From assembly GCA_015075375.1 (NCBI GenBank), contig JABTUM010000005.1:62001-126000 (forward strand): a DNA stretch of 64,000 nucleotides, read 5' to 3'. The DNA comes from Planctomycetota bacterium (GTDB lineage: Bacteria > Planctomycetota > SZUA-567 > H5-PLA8). The first letter of the stretch is position 1. The number at the start of each line of letters is the position of its first letter. Shown one piece after another: positions 26,690-34,735 of the stretch. The position numbers and the translations under genes were made by a program. The notes beneath the pieces were generated by a model. That model was not told where the DNA came from. It was given only the letters and a program-made list of their open reading frames with translations, and made no database searches.

Positions 26690-28744
26690 GTGAGTTCGAA
26701 CATTCAACTGCGGTTGCCGGACGGTTCGGTCCGCGAGGTGCCGGCCGGGACCACCGGCCATGAGGTAGCCGCCTCGATCGGCAAGCGGCTCGCGCAGGAC
26801 GCGTTGGCCGTGAAACTGGATGGCGAAATTTACGACCTCAGCCGCCCGCTGACCCAGAGCGGTTCGTTCGGTGTGATTACTCCGCGCAGCCGCGAGGGCG
26901 AACTGAACGCGGACGGGCTGTACGTGCTGCGGCACAGTTGCGCGCACGTGATGGCGGAGGCGATTTGCCGGCTGTGGCCCGAAGCGAAGCTCGTCTACGG
27001 TCCGCCCGTGGAAGGCGGCTACTATTACGACATCGACCTGCCGCACAAGATTTCCGCGGAGGAATTCGCGAAGATCGAAGCGGAGATGGCAAAGATCGTG
27101 GCGGAGCAGCGCCCGTTTACTCGAGTGGAATTGCCGCGCGCCGAGGGCATGAGTAAGGTCCAGGCCGAGGGCAATCCCTATAAGGTGGACAACGCGCAGC
27201 GCGCCGAAGGCGACGTGCTGAGCTTTTACGTGACCGGCGCGCGCATCGGGCAGGACTTCGAAGACCTGTGCCGCGGGCCGCACGTGCCGCACACCGGGAA
27301 GATCGGGGCGTTCAAGGTCACCTCGGTGGCCGGCGCGTACTGGCACGGCGACGCGAACCAGCAGCAGCTCCAGCGCGTCTACGGGACCGCGTTCCCGTCG
27401 CAGAAGGATCTCGACGAGCACCTCAAGCGGATCGAGGAATCGCAGAAGCGCGACCACCGCCTGCTGGGCAAGCAGCTCGAACTGTTCCACATCGACGAGG
27501 CGGTCGGGCAGGGCCTGATCCTCTGGAAGCCCAACGGCGCGGTGGTGCGGAAGGAACTCCAGAAGTTCATCGGCGAAGAACTGGCGAAGCACGGCTACCA
27601 TGAAGTCTTCACCCCGCACATCGGCAAACTGGATCTGTACCGCACCAGCGGGCATTTCCCGTACTACAGCGACAGCCAGTATCCTCCGGTGGTGATGCGC
27701 GAGGAACTGTCCAAGCTGGCCGACGAGAAGTGCAGTTGCGCGGACCTGGCGCACAAGCTCGAAGCGGGGGAGATCGACGGCTATTTGCTCAAGCCGATGA
27801 ACTGTCCGCACCACATCAAGATCTACGCGAGCCAGCGGCGCAGCTATCGCGAACTGCCGCTGCGCTTGGCGGAGTTCGGGACCGTGTACCGCTGGGAGCA
27901 GTCGGGCGAACTGAACGGCATGACCCGCGTGCGCGGCTTCACTCAGGACGACGCGCATCTGTTCTGCACCGAGGAACAGGTGGCGGCGGAGCTGCGCGGC
28001 TGCCTGGACTTGGTGAAGACCGTCTTCCGCACCTTAGGCATGCAGGATTACCGCGTGCGCGTGGGCCTGCGCGATCCGGCCAGCACCAAGTACACCGGCG
28101 CGCCGGAATTGTGGGAGAAAGCCGAGCACGCCTGCCGCGAGGCGGCGAAGCACTTGGGCGCGAAGTTCACCGAGGAGCCCGGCGAGGCCGCATTCTACGG
28201 CCCGAAGATCGACTTCGTGGTCAAGGACGTGATCGGGCGGGAATGGCAGCTTGGGACCGTGCAGGTGGATTACAATCTGCCGCAGCGCTTCGAGTTGAGC
28301 TACATCGGTTCGGACAACCAGGCGCACCGGCCGGTGATGATCCACCGCGCGCCGTTCGGGAGCCTGGAACGCTTCGTCGGGGTGCTGATCGAGCACTTCG
28401 CGGGAGCGTTCCCGTTCTGGCTGGCTCCGATCCAGGTGCGAGTAGCCAATATAACCGACAAGCAGGAGGAAGCCTGCCGGCAGGTGGAGGCGGCCTGCCG
28501 TTCCGCCGGGTTGCGTGTGGACTCTGACCTGGGACACGGCAAAATCAACGCGAAGGTGGCCGCCGCCGAACAAGAGAAGATTCCCTACCTGCTGGTGGTG
28601 GGGGAACGGGAAGCCCAGTCGGGCAGCGTGGCGGTGCGCGAGCGCGGCCGGAAGAACCTGGGCGAGATGAAGCTGGAAGCGTTTCTCGAACGCGCGCGCG
28701 CGGCGGTGTCCGCGCGGCGGCTCGAAGGGATCGCAACCGAGTAG
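26690..28744 (+). CDS. thrS: Threonyl-tRNA synthetase
   Basis: The product is 684 residues and charges tRNA-Thr. The start is a GTG at 26690 with GGGAG seven bases upstream; the upstream frame lacks a ribosome site. The N-terminal TGS domain covers about residues 1-65. The editing domain follows, with HSCAH at 82-86 and a second metal-site region RGPHVPHTGKIGAFK. The class II catalytic core has the zinc-binding MNCPHH motif near residue 371 (the Cys ligand), motif 2 near YRWEQSGELNG, and motif 3 ending HRAPFGSLERF. The C-terminal anticodon domain is complete. infC follows directly, the usual bacterial neighbour. Confidence 0.97.
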   Translation: MSSNIQLRLPDGSVREVPAGTTGHEVAASIGKRLAQDALAVKLDGEIYDLSRPLTQSGSFGVITPRSREGELNADGLYVLRHSCAHVMAEAICRLWPEAKLVYGPPVEGGYYYDIDLPHKISAEEFAKIEAEMAKIVAEQRPFTRVELPRAEGMSKVQAEGNPYKVDNAQRAEGDVLSFYVTGARIGQDFEDLCRGPHVPHTGKIGAFKVTSVAGAYWHGDANQQQLQRVYGTAFPSQKDLDEHLKRIEESQKRDHRLLGKQLELFHIDEAVGQGLILWKPNGAVVRKELQKFIGEELAKHGYHEVFTPHIGKLDLYRTSGHFPYYSDSQYPPVVMREELSKLADEKCSCADLAHKLEAGEIDGYLLKPMNCPHHIKIYASQRRSYRELPLRLAEFGTVYRWEQSGELNGMTRVRGFTQDDAHLFCTEEQVAAELRGCLDLVKTVFRTLGMQDYRVRVGLRDPASTKYTGAPELWEKAEHACREAAKHLGAKFTEEPGEAAFYGPKIDFVVKDVIGREWQLGTVQVDYNLPQRFELSYIGSDNQAHRPVMIHRAPFGSLERFVGVLIEHFAGAFPFWLAPIQVRVANITDKQEEACRQVEAACRSAGLRVDSDLGHGKINAKVAAAEQEKIPYLLVVGEREAQSGSVAVRERGRKNLGEMKLEAFLERARAAVSARRLEGIATE

Positions 28745-28797
28745 CGGACGCGGCGCGGGCAAGGGGTTCGCGCCGCTTTGAGGCAGACTCGTACCAC

Positions 28798-28814
28798 AAG
28801 GAGGAAGGGCCATT
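28798..28814 (+). promoter_or_regulatory. Shine-Dalgarno site that sets an AUU start for infC
   Basis: AAGGAGG at 28798-28804 is followed after seven bases by ATT at 28812. The nearest conventional alternative, TTG at 28824, is 19 bases from the site, too far for initiation. No ATG exists in this frame near the conserved N-terminus. AUU is the known start of infC in E. coli, where IF3 discriminates against it to repress its own synthesis. Confidence 0.8.
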
Positions 28815-29363
28815 ACCGACCGATTGCGGAAGAACGAAGATATCCGCGGAACGAAGACCGTGCGCGTGATCGGACCCGAAGGGGACCAGTTGGGCATCAT
28901 GCTGGTCGAACAGGCGCGGATGAAGGCGGCCGAACTGGAACTGGATCTGGTGGAAGTCGCTCCCAAGGCCGTTCCGCCCGTCTGCAAGATCATGGACTTC
29001 GGCAAGCACCTGTATCAGGAACAGAAGAAGACGCACGGCGCGCGCAAGAAGTCGCACGCCGGCGAATTGAAGGAAGTGCGCCTGAAGCCGCGCATCGGCA
29101 AGCACGACCTGGAGATCAAGGTAACCCGCGCCAAGGAATTCCTGGGCGAAGGGCACCGCGTCCAATTCACGATGATGTACAAGGGACGCGAGATCACGCA
29201 CCAGGAGATCGGCGAGCACGTGATGCAGGACGTGCTGGCGCAACTGGGCGAACTATGCAAAGTCGAACGCGGACCGTTCCGCGAAGGCAAGCGCGTGGGT
29301 CTGGTCGTCGCGCCCAAAGTCAAACTTCCCGAAGGCTCGAAGCCCAAAGCCGCCGAAGCGTGA
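28812..29363 (+). CDS. infC: Translation initiation factor IF-3, AUU start
   Basis: The product is 183 residues when read from ATT at 28812 (I/M-TDRLRKNEDIRG). IF-3 binds the 30S subunit and checks the start codon and initiator tRNA. The N-domain signature is VRVIGPEGDQLGI and then AAELELDLVEVAPKAVPPVC. The linker is Lys-rich, and the C-domain is complete (RLKPRIGKHDLEIKVTRAKE). The start is chosen by the Shine-Dalgarno spacing. Autoregulation through the non-canonical codon is expected from E. coli. The gene is 67 bases after thrS. rpmI and rplT, which normally follow, are absent; a terminator and a new promoter come instead. Confidence 0.95.
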   Translation: MTDRLRKNEDIRGTKTVRVIGPEGDQLGIMLVEQARMKAAELELDLVEVAPKAVPPVCKIMDFGKHLYQEQKKTHGARKKSHAGELKEVRLKPRIGKHDLEIKVTRAKEFLGEGHRVQFTMMYKGREITHQEIGEHVMQDVLAQLGELCKVERGPFREGKRVGLVVAPKVKLPEGSKPKAAEA

Positions 29364-29557
29364 GCCGGGGCGGCGGTACGGCGTAAAGCGGCGGACGCGA
29401 ACGGCTCGGCCGCCACGGTGGCCGTTTCGGCGATGCGCGCATCCCAAGGTGGCGGTCTCGCGCGAAGCCGCTTGAGCCCAGCGGGCGGTAGGCGCTATGG
29501 AAGCGCCCGATTGGGCAGGTATCTAAGCTTCGGCCCCCCTCTGCCCCCGCCATGGTG

Positions 29558-29594
29558 AACCGACCGATCCGCGGGCGCATTCGGCGGTTTTTTT
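29558..29594 (+). terminator. Rho-independent terminator after infC
   Basis: AACCG (29558-29562) and CCGA (29564-29567) pair with TCGG (29581-29584) and CGGTT (29585-29589), with one bulged base, and a run of seven T follows (29588-29594). It closes the thrS-infC unit about 195 bases after the infC stop. Confidence 0.8.
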
Positions 29595-29599
29595 GCCCG

Positions 29600-29628
29600 T
29601 TGACGTACCCTGCTTCGCTCGCTCTAAT
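29600..29628 (+). promoter_or_regulatory. Sigma-70-type promoter for the lipoprotein gene
   Basis: TTGACG (29600-29605) is separated by exactly 17 bases from TCTAAT (29623-29628). Both boxes are one base from consensus. It lies just after the infC terminator and about 100 bases before the lipoprotein start. Confidence 0.7.
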
Positions 29629-29731
29629 TGGAACGCCTGTTTGGAATAAGAAATGTTGCCGTACCGCGTAGGGGCCGCCCGGGGTCCGTGCGCGGATCGC
29701 GTTATAGGCTGCTGCGCTTGGGGGAAGAGCG

Positions 29732-30304
29732 ATGCGACTCGAACATTCGAAGGGCTTCACTTGGCTTAACCGGCTGGCCTGCCTGGCGTTGGCGTTGGCG
29801 CTGGCGGCCTGCGCCGGTTCGCTGCGCGCCGAAGACGAAGTGGCGATGAAGAAGAAGGAGAAGGCCAAGAAGGAAAAGAAGGAAGAGCCCAAAGTTCCCG
29901 ACCAGCCCGCGCCAGCGCCGGCGGTCACGGAGAAGGTGGGCGAGCCGTTCCACGACGAGGTGGTGGATTTCGAGAACGCTTTCGCGGGAGCCGGCGTGCT
30001 GATGGAAGTGAAGCCGGAAGTGAAGCACGATTACGAAGCGTGCGGGAAGGTCACCAAGGCGATGACCGAAGCCGCCCGCGGGATCGTGACGCTGCACGAA
30101 GACCGCCTGCGCCAGTACGGCAACGAATACCATCATAAACTGGAACTGCTCTCCGCGAACGCGAACCTGTTAAATACGGCCGTCGCCGAACACCACCGCG
30201 CCAACATCTTCACCTACTGGCAACAGCTCAAGCTGCTCCGCGACGAGCTTTCCAAGTCGCATCCCTGGCAGGCTCCGTACGCGCAGCCCAAGCAGCAGCC
30301 CTGA
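29732..30304 (+). CDS. Putative lipoprotein with Lys/Glu-rich linker
   Basis: The product is 190 residues. GGGGAAG precedes the ATG. The signal sequence ends in a lipobox, LALAAC, with the lipidated Cys at residue 27. A highly charged linker follows (MKKKEKAKKEKKEE), then a Pro/Ala stretch. The C-terminal 100 residues are predicted helical, with regularly spaced His and Tyr. I do not recognise the family. It has its own promoter (29600-29628) and terminator (30333-30357), so it is monocistronic. Confidence 0.75.
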   Translation: MRLEHSKGFTWLNRLACLALALALAACAGSLRAEDEVAMKKKEKAKKEKKEEPKVPDQPAPAPAVTEKVGEPFHDEVVDFENAFAGAGVLMEVKPEVKHDYEACGKVTKAMTEAARGIVTLHEDRLRQYGNEYHHKLELLSANANLLNTAVAEHHRANIFTYWQQLKLLRDELSKSHPWQAPYAQPKQQP

Positions 30305-30332
30305 ATTCGAGCAGTCTCGTTTTGGAGTACCC

Positions 30333-30357
30333 GGCGGCGCGCATGCGCCGCCTTTTT
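30333..30357 (+). terminator. Rho-independent terminator after the lipoprotein gene
   Basis: GGCGGCGC (30333-30340) and GCGCCGCC (30345-30352) form a perfect 8-bp stem with a GCAT loop, followed by TTTTT. It overlaps the end of the convergent panB gene. Confidence 0.88.
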
Positions 30358-31219
30358 ATTTGGCGCCGCCGTGCGGCGTATCGCCGCCGATTTTGCCGTC
30401 CAGCACGCTGTCCATATCGAACGAATGCTGGGCCGTGGGAAAGCGCCCCTGCTCGACGTCATCCTTGTACGCCTTGGCGGCCTGGCGGATCACCTGGGCG
30501 ACGTTGCCGTAGCGGTGCGCGTGCTTGGGCAGGAAGTCCTCGTACATGCCCATGATGTCGTGGAAGACCTGCACCTGCCCGTCGCAGGCGGGTCCGGCGC
30601 CGATGCCGATGGTGGGGATGGAGAGCATCTTGCTGAGCTGTTCGGCGAGAGGAGCGGGGACGAGTTCGAGGACGATGGCGAAGGCGCCGGCTTCTTCGAG
30701 GGCCTGCGCGGCGGCGATCAGGCGGTCGGCGGCTTCTTTGGTGCGTCCCTGCACGCGGTATCCGCCGATCATGTGGATCGATTGCGGCGTGAGGCCGATG
30801 TGCCCCATGACGGGGATTCCGCTGGCGACGAGCGTTCCGACCACGGGGCCCATGCGCCGGCCGCCTTCCACCTTTACCGCCTGCGCGCCGCCTTCGGCCA
30901 TCGCGCGGCGGGCGTTCTCCAGCGAAGTGGGCAAGTCCGAAGAGCTGTAGCTCGCGAAGGGCAGGTCGATCACGATCATCGACTTCTTGGCCGCGCGCGA
31001 GACGGCGCGGCAGTGGTGGATCATCATGTCCAGCGTCACGCGCAGGGTGGATTCGTGCCCCAGCACCACCATGCCCAAGGAGTCGCCGACGAGCATGATG
31101 GGAAAGCCCAGCGCATCGACGATTTTGGCCGAGGTGTAGTCGTAGCAGGTGACCATGGCGATCTTCTCGCCGCGCTGCTTCATCGCGCGCAGGTCGTGGA
31201 TCGAAACGCGTCGGGGCAT
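30356..31219 (-). CDS. panB: 3-methyl-2-oxobutanoate hydroxymethyltransferase
   Basis: The product is 287 residues and forms ketopantoate from 2-oxoisovalerate and methylene-tetrahydrofolate, the first committed step of pantothenate and CoA synthesis. The ATG at 31219 (MPRRVSIHDL) begins the conserved protein; the longer frame to 31381 is rejected. Family motifs include MVTCYDYTSAKIVD, the metal-binding LVGDSLGMVVLGH, and VKVEGG. The active-site Glu lies in VLELVPA, and GIGAGPACDGQVQV follows. No other pan gene is nearby. Confidence 0.96.
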   Translation of the reverse strand: MPRRVSIHDLRAMKQRGEKIAMVTCYDYTSAKIVDALGFPIMLVGDSLGMVVLGHESTLRVTLDMMIHHCRAVSRAAKKSMIVIDLPFASYSSSDLPTSLENARRAMAEGGAQAVKVEGGRRMGPVVGTLVASGIPVMGHIGLTPQSIHMIGGYRVQGRTKEAADRLIAAAQALEEAGAFAIVLELVPAPLAEQLSKMLSIPTIGIGAGPACDGQVQVFHDIMGMYEDFLPKHAHRYGNVAQVIRQAAKAYKDDVEQGRFPTAQHSFDMDSVLDGKIGGDTPHGGAK

Positions 31220-31248
31220 GGGAAGGTCTCCGGGGCAGGCTTTTAAGG

Positions 31249-31280
31249 GTAAACAGGGAACGGTGAACAGTAAACAGTAA
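31249..31280. repeat. Short heptad-like repeat upstream of panB
   Basis: A run of GTAAACA/GTGAACG-type 7-base units lies 30 bases upstream of the panB start. It matches the style of the heptads near 10.28 kb (GTTCACCGTTCACC). Confidence 0.5.
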
Positions 31281-31331
31281 GGACGGGAGGCCGGTCTCCG
31301 ATTACGGAGGGGACGGCGCCGTTTGCACGAC

Positions 31332-31661
31332 CTAGGCCAACAAAATGAAGGTAAACGCGAACAGCGCCAGGATAGCCACATCGATTACTACCATCAGACT
31401 CATCCGCTTCCAAGCAGCGTGCAAGCCTCGGATGGTAGCCAGCCTGAAACTCAGATACGCGGCACCTCCGGCCACCAGAAGCCCCAGCACCAAACAGACG
31501 GCTTGCTGGATATCGTCCGCGCCTAGATCATTTGCGAGGTCGATCAGCGCCGAGAATCCCATGCCTTGGAGGTTGCCGAAGAACAGCACAAAGAGTATTT
31601 CGGCGAGCCCAAAGCGAATGGGGCGTTTAGGAGAGAGCGTCTCAGACTCGTCTTTGCTCAT
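31332..31661 (-). CDS. Small membrane protein, PIRFGL paralog 2
   Basis: The product is 109 residues with three predicted membrane segments (about residues 20-40, 54-72 and 87-108). It begins with a short charged segment and PIRFGLAEILFVLFF. It is clearly related to the gene directly upstream: shared features are PIRFGL, a central CLVLGLLVAGGA-like helix and a W-x-R/K-basic turn before the last helix. The upstream gene ends one base before this start codon, so the pair is a tandem duplication and probably cotranscribed. Function unknown. Confidence 0.7.
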   Translation of the reverse strand: MSKDESETLSPKRPIRFGLAEILFVLFFGNLQGMGFSALIDLANDLGADDIQQAVCLVLGLLVAGGAAYLSFRLATIRGLHAAWKRMSLMVVIDVAILALFAFTFILLA

Positions 31662-32024
31662 CTATCTATTTTCCGGTGGGCGCGGCGACTTGGCGCTCCA
31701 GGCAGCCAGGATCGGAAGCACGAAAACCATGGGGAGCACAGTCATAAGAGACAAGTCCAGTGCCAGGAATAGCAGCAGCCGCTTCCAGAACTTATCGATC
31801 CCGTGGTCAATCGCCAATCGCAGGGCTAAGAAGAAAGCACATCCGGTCACAAACAGCGCGAATAGCAGGCAGCCTGCGGCTTTTTCTATATCCAAATCCC
31901 CGGCTTCGGGGTCTTGGGTCACCCTCATGAGCAGCAGGACCTTACCGCTCACGAACAGGGTCGACGCCAGCAAGTCCACTAGTCCAAACCGGATCGGATG
32001 AGCAGGAGGCGGAGATTCGGCCAT
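31662..32024 (-). CDS. Small membrane protein, PIRFGL paralog 1
   Basis: The product is 120 residues with the same architecture as its downstream neighbour: N-terminal PIRFGLVDLLASTLFV, a central helix CLLFALFVTGCAFF, then KFWKRLLLF and a last helix. The two proteins are divergent paralogs, similar in pattern and not in exact sequence. Its start is nine bases after the stop of the 868-residue zinc-ribbon gene, so all three may form an operon. No known family is recognised. Confidence 0.7.
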   Translation of the reverse strand: MAESPPPAHPIRFGLVDLLASTLFVSGKVLLLMRVTQDPEAGDLDIEKAAGCLLFALFVTGCAFFLALRLAIDHGIDKFWKRLLLFLALDLSLMTVLPMVFVLPILAAWSAKSPRPPENR

Positions 32025-32033
32025 GCGGCCAGT

Positions 32034-34640
32034 TTACTCAGGCGCTGCGGTCTGCTCCACTTCCACCACCAGCCGCGGGCGGAGGCTGGGGTCGGGGTTC
32101 TCGCCGAGATCGGTGGGCGGGTAAAAGCGCAGGTCGAAATTGGGTTCGTCCTGAGCCACTTTCAACAGCAAGCCGTGGTTGGGGGTCTGTTCAGCAATCA
32201 GTTCGCGGATGTAGATCGTCAGATCCCACGCGCGCCAGCGTCCTTCGGCGCCGTCGAAGATCAGGGTCGCGGCGAGGTCGCCGGCGTCGTCGGGGCCGCT
32301 GGCTCCGGGGCGCTGCCAGGGAACCTTGCGCTTCTCGTCGGCGTGCACCCACGTGCCGGCCTCGGGGGTCCAGGCTTTCTTGAGCGGGTAGAGGCCCAGG
32401 ATCGCCGCTCGGCTCTTGCCGCCGGGCAACTGATACAGCTCCAGAACGGCGCGTTTGATGCGCGCGCCTTTTAGCGCTTCCTGCAATCCGTCGAAGCGGA
32501 TCAGGATGCGCTGCAGATCGTTGAACGAGCCGGCCTTCAGTCCGGTCTGCACGTCCACGTCGGTGCGCTGCGCGTTCTTATAGTAGCGATTGATTTGATC
32601 GACGTGCAAGCCGACGTACTCGGGCTTGGGCTGGCGGCCGTTCTGGAAGACGACCACCTTCAGCTTCACGGCTCCGAGCTTTTTCTCGGCCTCGTCCAGC
32701 AGCGCCCGCTCCGCATCGTTGAGCAACCGCGCGTGCGGATGGCGGTCGAGCATCGCTCGCGTTTCGGCCATCGCGGCGCGAGCAGGTTCGATCCGGTCTT
32801 CGGCGAGGCTCTGGCGCAGCGTCTGGAGCTTCTCGGCCACCTCGCGCCGAAGTTCGTCGTGGCGTTCGAGGCCGAAGCGGCGCGCCCAGTGCGCGGGGAC
32901 GGCCTGCCCGGCGTCGCGGTAGCGTCCGGCCAGCGCCGCACCGGCTTGGTCGGGCGCTTCGGCGCGCGAGACGAATTCCAGAGCCCAGACCGCCGGAGCC
33001 AGCTTGTCGGTCGTTTGCGGTTTGCGCAGCTTCAGGAGCGCGGAGAGGCCTTCCGGCGCCAGGCGCTCCACGGGCACCAGCGTTTCGGCCTTGCCGCCCA
33101 GCTTTACGATCAGGCTGCGCCCGTCGGCGCCGGCCAAGGTGCCGGCGGCGCGTCCCGTACGCAACGGCAGATTCACTTCCGAGCCGGCGCGTTCGCGCGC
33201 GACCTCCAGCGCCGCATCGTACAGCGCGCGCACGGCTTCGGATTCGGCGACGAAACGCTCCAGCGTCTCGGCCGGTTCGTCCAGTCCGCCGGTACGCAGA
33301 GGGTTGTCGCCGGGCGGGCGGCAGAGTTCTGCGGCGCGGTCCCATTGGCCATCGCGAACGGCGGTATCCCACGAAGCGAAGAAGGTGCGCCAGGCCTGCC
33401 GCGCGGATTCTTCGCGGCGCCCTTCGGCTGCCGCACGATCGGCGGCGGCTTGCGCGAGCTTCTGCAGCGCCTCCTGCCCGGCGGCTCGAAAATCGGGTTC
33501 GAGGTGCCGGCCCAGTTCCTCCGCGGCCAAGCGCGCGGCCGCTTCCTGCCCGTTACGCGCCAGTTCCGTCACCGCCGCCACGCGTCCGGCCAGATCGGCC
33601 TGCTTCCGCGCTCCCAGATCGGCACGCAACGCGGCCAGCTTGGCGCGCCCGCTCGCCTGCGCCCACACCGACCGTTCCGATAAGGCGGCCTCGGCCTGCT
33701 GCACGCGCTGCACGGCTTCGCCGTAGCGGCCTTGCGCGGCAAGTTCCTGAGCCTTCTCGGCGGCTTCACGCGCCGTCTGGCGCACTCGCGCATCGACGTA
33801 CGCCTCGTAGCGCGCCAACGCCTCCTGCGCGGCGGCTTTGGTGCGCGCATCGCCCGCCGCGCCAAGCTGCCGCAACCGCTCGACGGCGCGTTCGGCCGAA
33901 GCCACGTTCGGCGCTTCGCCGGTCAGCGTCACCACGGTTTCAACTTCTTGAAGCAGCGCGGCGTTCGCATCGGGCGCGGGAGCCACCGGCCGAGGCGTGA
34001 CGGGCACAGCGGGTTCGGAAGGCGGAGCGGGCTCGACCGGCGGCGCGACCTCCGGCCCGGCCGGCTGAGAGTCGGCCGAAGCCGGCACCACGGGCTTTTC
34101 GCCTCCGGCCAAGAAAGGCCACGCCAACAGAAAGAGCACACAGACCGATGCGAAGCCCAGGAGCGCCCAGAGAACCTTGCGGGTCGGCTGCGGGAGGCGC
34201 AGCGGCGCTTGCATCCCGGTCTCGCCCAGCGCTTCGCCGACGGTCCGTTCAAGCACGAACGGAGGCGGCTCGGGCGGGGGCGCAGGCTTCGGCGCGACGG
34301 GCGCATCGCCGCGTGCTTCGGCGGCCAGTTCCTCGCGGATGGCGCGGATTTCCGGCGTGGTCTTGTATTCCTGAACGGGTTCGGAACCGGGCGGCGGATA
34401 CACCTGGAGCGGCGGGTGAGCCAACTTCAAAGCCTGAACCGCGCGCAAGCGCGTGGAGCGCGCGGCGTCGAAGCGCTCGCGCAGATGCGGATCGGTTTTT
34501 TCGAGGCACAACGGACACATCGGCCCGACGTCTTCGAGTTCCTCGAAGTCCTCGGCTTCCGCCTCTTCGGGCGGAATCAGCTTGCCGCACTTCTGGCAGT
34601 AAAGGATCGTGCCGGCCATGCGCCCCTGTATCGTGCTCAT
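32034..34640 (-). CDS. Zinc-ribbon membrane protein with coiled linker and C-terminal DNRLRE-like domain
   Basis: The product is 868 residues. Cys pairs C15/C18 and C42/C45 form an N-terminal zinc ribbon. A Pro-rich stretch leads to one membrane helix (about residues 150-172). Residues about 230-660 are Ala/Arg/Glu-rich and helical, probably a long coiled region. Residues about 665-868 are a beta-sandwich resembling the DNRLRE family: ILIRFDGLQEAL, then AVLELYQLPGG, AWDLTIYIRELI and FYPPTDLGENPDPSLRPRLV. Such domains occur on envelope proteins and bind surfaces or polysaccharides. It lies between a Ser/Thr kinase gene and the PIRFGL pair on the same strand. It is possibly a kinase substrate, by context only. 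Confidence 0.8.
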   Translation of the reverse strand: MSTIQGRMAGTILYCQKCGKLIPPEEAEAEDFEELEDVGPMCPLCLEKTDPHLRERFDAARSTRLRAVQALKLAHPPLQVYPPPGSEPVQEYKTTPEIRAIREELAAEARGDAPVAPKPAPPPEPPPFVLERTVGEALGETGMQAPLRLPQPTRKVLWALLGFASVCVLFLLAWPFLAGGEKPVVPASADSQPAGPEVAPPVEPAPPSEPAVPVTPRPVAPAPDANAALLQEVETVVTLTGEAPNVASAERAVERLRQLGAAGDARTKAAAQEALARYEAYVDARVRQTAREAAEKAQELAAQGRYGEAVQRVQQAEAALSERSVWAQASGRAKLAALRADLGARKQADLAGRVAAVTELARNGQEAAARLAAEELGRHLEPDFRAAGQEALQKLAQAAADRAAAEGRREESARQAWRTFFASWDTAVRDGQWDRAAELCRPPGDNPLRTGGLDEPAETLERFVAESEAVRALYDAALEVARERAGSEVNLPLRTGRAAGTLAGADGRSLIVKLGGKAETLVPVERLAPEGLSALLKLRKPQTTDKLAPAVWALEFVSRAEAPDQAGAALAGRYRDAGQAVPAHWARRFGLERHDELRREVAEKLQTLRQSLAEDRIEPARAAMAETRAMLDRHPHARLLNDAERALLDEAEKKLGAVKLKVVVFQNGRQPKPEYVGLHVDQINRYYKNAQRTDVDVQTGLKAGSFNDLQRILIRFDGLQEALKGARIKRAVLELYQLPGGKSRAAILGLYPLKKAWTPEAGTWVHADEKRKVPWQRPGASGPDDAGDLAATLIFDGAEGRWRAWDLTIYIRELIAEQTPNHGLLLKVAQDEPNFDLRFYPPTDLGENPDPSLRPRLVVEVEQTAAPE

Positions 34641-34735
34641 GCGTACCGGCTCCGCCTCCCGACCCGAACGTATGACGTTTCGAGCCGGGCCGAGCGGAGC
34701 GGAATTCCGCGGACTACCCTATGGCCGTGGCCTAA

